From assembly GCF_000621585.1 (NCBI RefSeq), contig NZ_KK211311.1, positions 36,096 through 100,095 of the forward strand: a stretch of DNA of 64,000 bases. Direction: 5' to 3'. Shown here piece after piece: positions 61,207 to 64,000 of this stretch (positions are counted from its first letter, which is position 1; the number at the start of each line of letters is the position of its first letter). The notes under the pieces were generated by a model, which made no database searches, was not told the origin of the DNA, and saw only the letters and a list, made by a program, of their open reading frames with translations. The DNA is from [Eubacterium] cellulosolvens LD2006 (GTDB lineage Bacteria > Bacillota > Clostridia > Lachnospirales > Lachnospiraceae). The position numbers and the translations under genes are program-made.

Positions 61207-63288
61207 ATGGCAAACTATCTTGTTATCGTGGAGTCGCCGACCAAGGTAAAAACCGTAAAAAAATTTCTTGGCAAGAATTATAATGTTCTGGCTTCAAACG
61301 GCCACGTGCGGGATCTGCCGAAAAGCAGTCTCGGCATCAATGTGGAAGAGGACTTTGAGCCGAAATATATAACGATCCGCGGAAAAGGAGAGCTTGTCGC
61401 TGCACTTCGAAAAGCGGCGGATAAAGCTGATAAAGTATATCTTGCAACCGATCCCGATCGCGAGGGAGAGGCGATTTCCTGGCATCTGTCCAAGGCGCTG
61501 CGCCTGGAACCAAAGAAGATGCGCAGAATCACTTTCAACGAGATCACCAAGACGGCAGTAAAGGCTTCTCTGAAGAACGCCAGGGACATCGATATGGATC
61601 TGGTCAACGAGCAGCAGGCCCGCAGATGTCTTGACAGAATGGTGGGATATGAGATCAGTCCGCTGTTGTGGAAGAAGATCAAGAGAGGTCTCTCCGCAGG
61701 AAGAGTTCAGTCTGTCGCCCTCAGAATCATTGCTGACAGGGAGGCGGAGATCAACGCGTTCATTCCGAGAGAGTACTGGACGATGGATGCGGAATTCCAT
61801 GTCGAGGGTGAGAAGAAACTTCTTACCGCCCATTTCTATGGCGATACGAAGAAAAAAATCGAAATTGAATCGGAAGAACAGCTTCTGAAAATACAGGAGG
61901 TACTCAAGGACGCGAAGTTCTCTGTGACAGACATTCGTGTGAGCGAGAGATCCAGAAAGGCGCCGCTTCCGTTTACGACAAGTACTTTGCAGCAGGAAGC
62001 TTCCAAAGTACTGAATATGAGTACCTACAAGACCATGCAGATCGCGCAGCAGCTCTATGAGGGAATTGACCTCAAGAAGAGCGGTTCGGTCGGTCTGATT
62101 TCCTATCTCCGTACGGATTCCACCCGTATCTCCGAGGAGGCGGATCAGGCTGCGAGAGAGTACATTCATGATCAGTATGGCGAAGACTTCATGGCACAGG
62201 GAGCGACGACCGAGAATAAAAACAAAAATTCTCAGGACGCACACGAGGCGATCCGTCCGACGGATGTGACCCGTACGCCTGCGTCGATCAAAGAATTTCT
62301 TTCCAGAGACCAGTTCAGACTGTATCAGCTGATCTGGAAACGCTTTGTTGCGAGCCGGATGGCTCCCGCAAAATACGAGACAAATACCGTCAAGATCTCC
62401 GATGGAAACTACGTGTTCAATGCATCTTCCTCCCGGATTAAATTCGAAGGTTTTCTCTCCGTCTACGTTCAGGATGACGAGAAGAAACTGGAGAATGATC
62501 ATCTGAACGGAATTACGAAAGACAGTGTTCTCCGTCTTGAGAAACTCGATCCCGAGCAGCATTTTACGCAGCCGCCGGCGCACTATACCGAGGCGTCGCT
62601 GGTCAAGACCATGGAGGAGCTCGGAATCGGACGTCCGAGTACATACGCGCCTACGATCACGACAATTATTGCAAGGCATTATGTCACAAGAGAGAAGAAA
62701 AATCTCTATATTACTGAATTGGGGGAAGTAGTCAACGATATGATGAAGCAGGCCTTCCCGAGTATCGTTGATGTGGATTTTACAGCAAATCTCGAGCAGC
62801 TTCTGGACGCTGTCGGAACCGGAAAACTCGGCTGGAAGACCGTTATCGAAAACTTCTGGCCGGATCTGGACGGCTCCGTCAAGAAGGCGGAAGAGGAGCT
62901 TGCGGAAGTAAAGATCGCAGACGAAGAGACGGATGTGGTCTGTGAAAACTGCGGACGGCATATGGTCATCAAATACGGACCGCACGGAAAATTCCTCGCC
63001 TGCCCGGGATTCCCGGACTGCCGGAATACGAAGCCGTATCTGGAGAAGACCGGCGTTCAGTGTCCGAAGTGCGGAGGAGAGATCCTTCTGAAGAAGACAC
63101 GCAAGGGACGTAAGTATTACGGATGCGAGAACAATCCGGACTGCGATTTTATGTCGTGGCAGAAGCCGACGAAGGACAAATGTCCGAAATGCGGCAGTTA
63201 TATGCTGGAGAAAGGCAATAAGATCGTTTGTGCGAATAAAGAATGCGGATATGTGAGCGTTCGAAATAAAGACGACGATGAGGAGTAA
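61207..63288 (+). CDS. topA: DNA topoisomerase I
   Basis: This 693-residue type IA topoisomerase relaxes negative supercoils. The toprim domain has VIVESPTKVKTVKKFLG and DPDREGEAISWHL; the active-site Tyr lies in GLISYLRTDSTRIS. Three C-terminal zinc ribbons follow, starting at CENCGRHM, CPKCGGEI and CPKCGSYM. The frame is open from 61141, but ATG 61207 follows GGAGGT and starts the family sequence. comM-dprA-topA is a conserved order. A terminator lies about 75 bases downstream. Confidence 0.96.
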   Translation: MANYLVIVESPTKVKTVKKFLGKNYNVLASNGHVRDLPKSSLGINVEEDFEPKYITIRGKGELVAALRKAADKADKVYLATDPDREGEAISWHLSKALRLEPKKMRRITFNEITKTAVKASLKNARDIDMDLVNEQQARRCLDRMVGYEISPLLWKKIKRGLSAGRVQSVALRIIADREAEINAFIPREYWTMDAEFHVEGEKKLLTAHFYGDTKKKIEIESEEQLLKIQEVLKDAKFSVTDIRVSERSRKAPLPFTTSTLQQEASKVLNMSTYKTMQIAQQLYEGIDLKKSGSVGLISYLRTDSTRISEEADQAAREYIHDQYGEDFMAQGATTENKNKNSQDAHEAIRPTDVTRTPASIKEFLSRDQFRLYQLIWKRFVASRMAPAKYETNTVKISDGNYVFNASSSRIKFEGFLSVYVQDDEKKLENDHLNGITKDSVLRLEKLDPEQHFTQPPAHYTEASLVKTMEELGIGRPSTYAPTITTIIARHYVTREKKNLYITELGEVVNDMMKQAFPSIVDVDFTANLEQLLDAVGTGKLGWKTVIENFWPDLDGSVKKAEEELAEVKIADEETDVVCENCGRHMVIKYGPHGKFLACPGFPDCRNTKPYLEKTGVQCPKCGGEILLKKTRKGRKYYGCENNPDCDFMSWQKPTKDKCPKCGSYMLEKGNKIVCANKECGYVSVRNKDDDEE

Positions 63289-63302
63289 TCGTCTGTATTT
63301 GT

Positions 63303-63405
63303 GACCTGGAAATCCTTTCGGATTTTGGGGTCGCAGAGCAGGCGGGGGTACGCTCTGACAGAGGATTTAAGGAGACACAGAACAGTCTGTGTTTCCTTAA
63401 ATTTT
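63303..63405 (+). terminator. Two hairpins after topA, the second a likely terminator
   Basis: GACC-tgGAAATCC pairs with GGATTTTggGGTC (about 63303-63333), resembling module B of the dispersed repeat. TTTAAGGA-g-ACACAGA and TCTGTGT-t-TCCTTAAA (63366-63401) then form a 15-bp stem followed by a short T-run. Confidence 0.7.
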
Positions 63406-63810
63406 CTAAGTGTTTGAAATCTGATTATTGCATGAATAATCAGAAAAGTACTTGTTTTCGAAAATGTTTCATGTTATGCTGTAGATAGCGAAGCTGGATG
63501 CTGGGGGTGTACATCGAGCCGCTTACCATTAGGTACGGTTGTAATTGTAACTCGTTGGTAGAGATGTATGACAATCTGTCAGGACGCAGTGCGTTCGGAT
63601 ATGGTCTGCCTTCATTTTTTTCCATTCCAGACCTGTTTCACGATTGGTTTACATCTAAGTATATGCTCAGCAGCTGAATCTTATGAAAGCTTCCTGTATA
63701 CTTTAAACAGTGAAGGGAAGCAGCCTTGACCAAGAAAAATACCTCAGGTAAAGTTGGATTATTACTGACCTGGCAGTTGGTAAAATCCAAAAATACGAGA
63801 GGTATCTAAG
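63406..63810 (+). other. Non-coding AT-rich leader region with two promoters and small hairpins
   Basis: After topA the sequence becomes AT-rich and has no convincing gene for 400 bases. It holds the perfect hairpin CTGATTATT-gcatg-AATAATCAG (63421-63443). Two candidate promoters are an extended -10 type (TTGTTT 63452, 17 bases, TATGCT 63475-63480) and CTGAAT (63675), 17 bases, TATACT (63698-63703). From 63485 a GC-mixed stretch with stems such as CCG-TACC/GGTA-CGG could be a structured leader or small RNA; I do not recognise it. Confidence 0.45.
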
Positions 63811-64000
63811 ATGAATAGTAAAGACAGAAAGGCGAAAAATCAAGCAAATATCAATAAATCAGTGAATGTTCTTTCGCAGGAGGAGCTTGGCAGAAGGATC
63901 GCGGCGGTTGAAGCAGACATGAAGGCATCGACTTGGAAAGATCTGGAAGTAGGTGGCAAGTTCGATAAGAACGCAAAGCTCACGTTTATCAGTGACGATA
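63811..64000 (+). CDS. 5' end of an unrecognised gene (cut by the window)
   Basis: ATG 63811 has AGAGG eight bases upstream and opens a frame that runs to the window edge (63 codons) without a stop. The visible protein starts with a Lys/Asn/Gln-rich segment, MNSKDRKAKNQANINKSVNV, followed by a helical charged stretch (EELGRRIAAVEADMKAS) and FDKNAKLTFISDD. No domain is recognised. Base composition and the non-coding leader suggest the edge of an accessory region. Confidence 0.6.
   Translation, partial: MNSKDRKAKNQANINKSVNVLSQEELGRRIAAVEADMKASTWKDLEVGGKFDKNAKLTFISDD

Noticed and set aside
63440..63625. Small - strand reading frame of 61 codons beyond topA
   Set aside because: Its translation (containing STNELQLQPYLMVSG) looks somewhat protein-like, but no ribosome site or family match was seen, and it overlaps the proposed + strand leader.

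Overview
The window looks like chromosomal DNA of a Gram-positive anaerobe of the class Clostridia, most likely a member of the Lachnospiraceae with a GC content in the mid-50s (judged by eye). Support comes from strong AGGAGG-type ribosome binding sites, TTG and GTG starts, a T-box leader, a CIRCE-controlled hrcA-grpE-dnaK-dnaJ operon, the xseA-xseB-ispA-dxs-tlyA-nadK-argR-recN gene order, the ireB-ruvX-yrzB cluster and a Gls24/Asp23 protein. Almost every gene is on the + strand; only a cyclophilin and an HPr-like protein are on the - strand. No tRNA, rRNA, CRISPR array or complete mobile element was found.

Layout. 0-4.5 kb: yigZ, a cyclophilin, the tsaE-tsaB-rimI operon and purine nucleoside phosphorylase. 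4.5-8.1 kb: a tryptophan-specific T-box leader (specifier codon TGG) controlling a three-gene trpXYZ-type ABC transporter. 8.3-11.8 kb: an unrecognised protein with a PcrA-tail-like domain, a Na/Pi cotransporter and acylphosphatase. 11.8-16.7 kb: the most accessory-looking part, with 47-bp tandem repeats, a lone sugar-binding lipoprotein, a serine recombinase with an abnormal C-terminus, a flavodoxin-like protein and an AT-rich AAA ATPase. 16.8-28.1 kb: an alpha-glucan utilisation locus (galM; binding protein and two permeases; malQ; a LacI regulator; a second malQ; glycogen phosphorylase) with cre/LacI-type operators in front of galM and the binding protein. 28.3-40.9 kb: LCP cell-wall ligase, prfC, Gls24 protein, nusB, then the exonuclease VII/isoprenoid/recN operon. 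41-50.6 kb: the chaperone operon, two rRNA/ribosomal-protein methyltransferases, and a cysteine desulfurase-thiI pair. 50.7-63.3 kb: an HPr-like protein, mtaB, ireB-ruvX-yrzB, RNase J, ylbF, an MltG-N-domain-only protein, trmR-trhP, comM, dprA and topA. 63.3-64 kb: a structured non-coding stretch and the start of an unrecognised gene.

How the parts work together. The glucan locus imports oligosaccharides, rearranges them with two 4-alpha-glucanotransferases and phosphorolyses them; the transporter ATPase must be encoded elsewhere. Many other genes are tRNA/rRNA modification enzymes (tsaE/tsaB, thiI, mtaB, trmR, trhP, rsmE, tlyA) or DNA maintenance proteins.

The most distinctive non-genic signal is a family of mosaic, hairpin-rich intergenic repeats sharing the core AACGCTCCGCGGGATGCG. 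They occur in at least six places in both orientations, including inside the sugar transporter operon and apparently at the broken end of the recombinase gene. No clearly new biological system is visible; the most open-ended places are the right edge, the repeat family, the active-site-less HPr and the 8.4-kb unknown protein.
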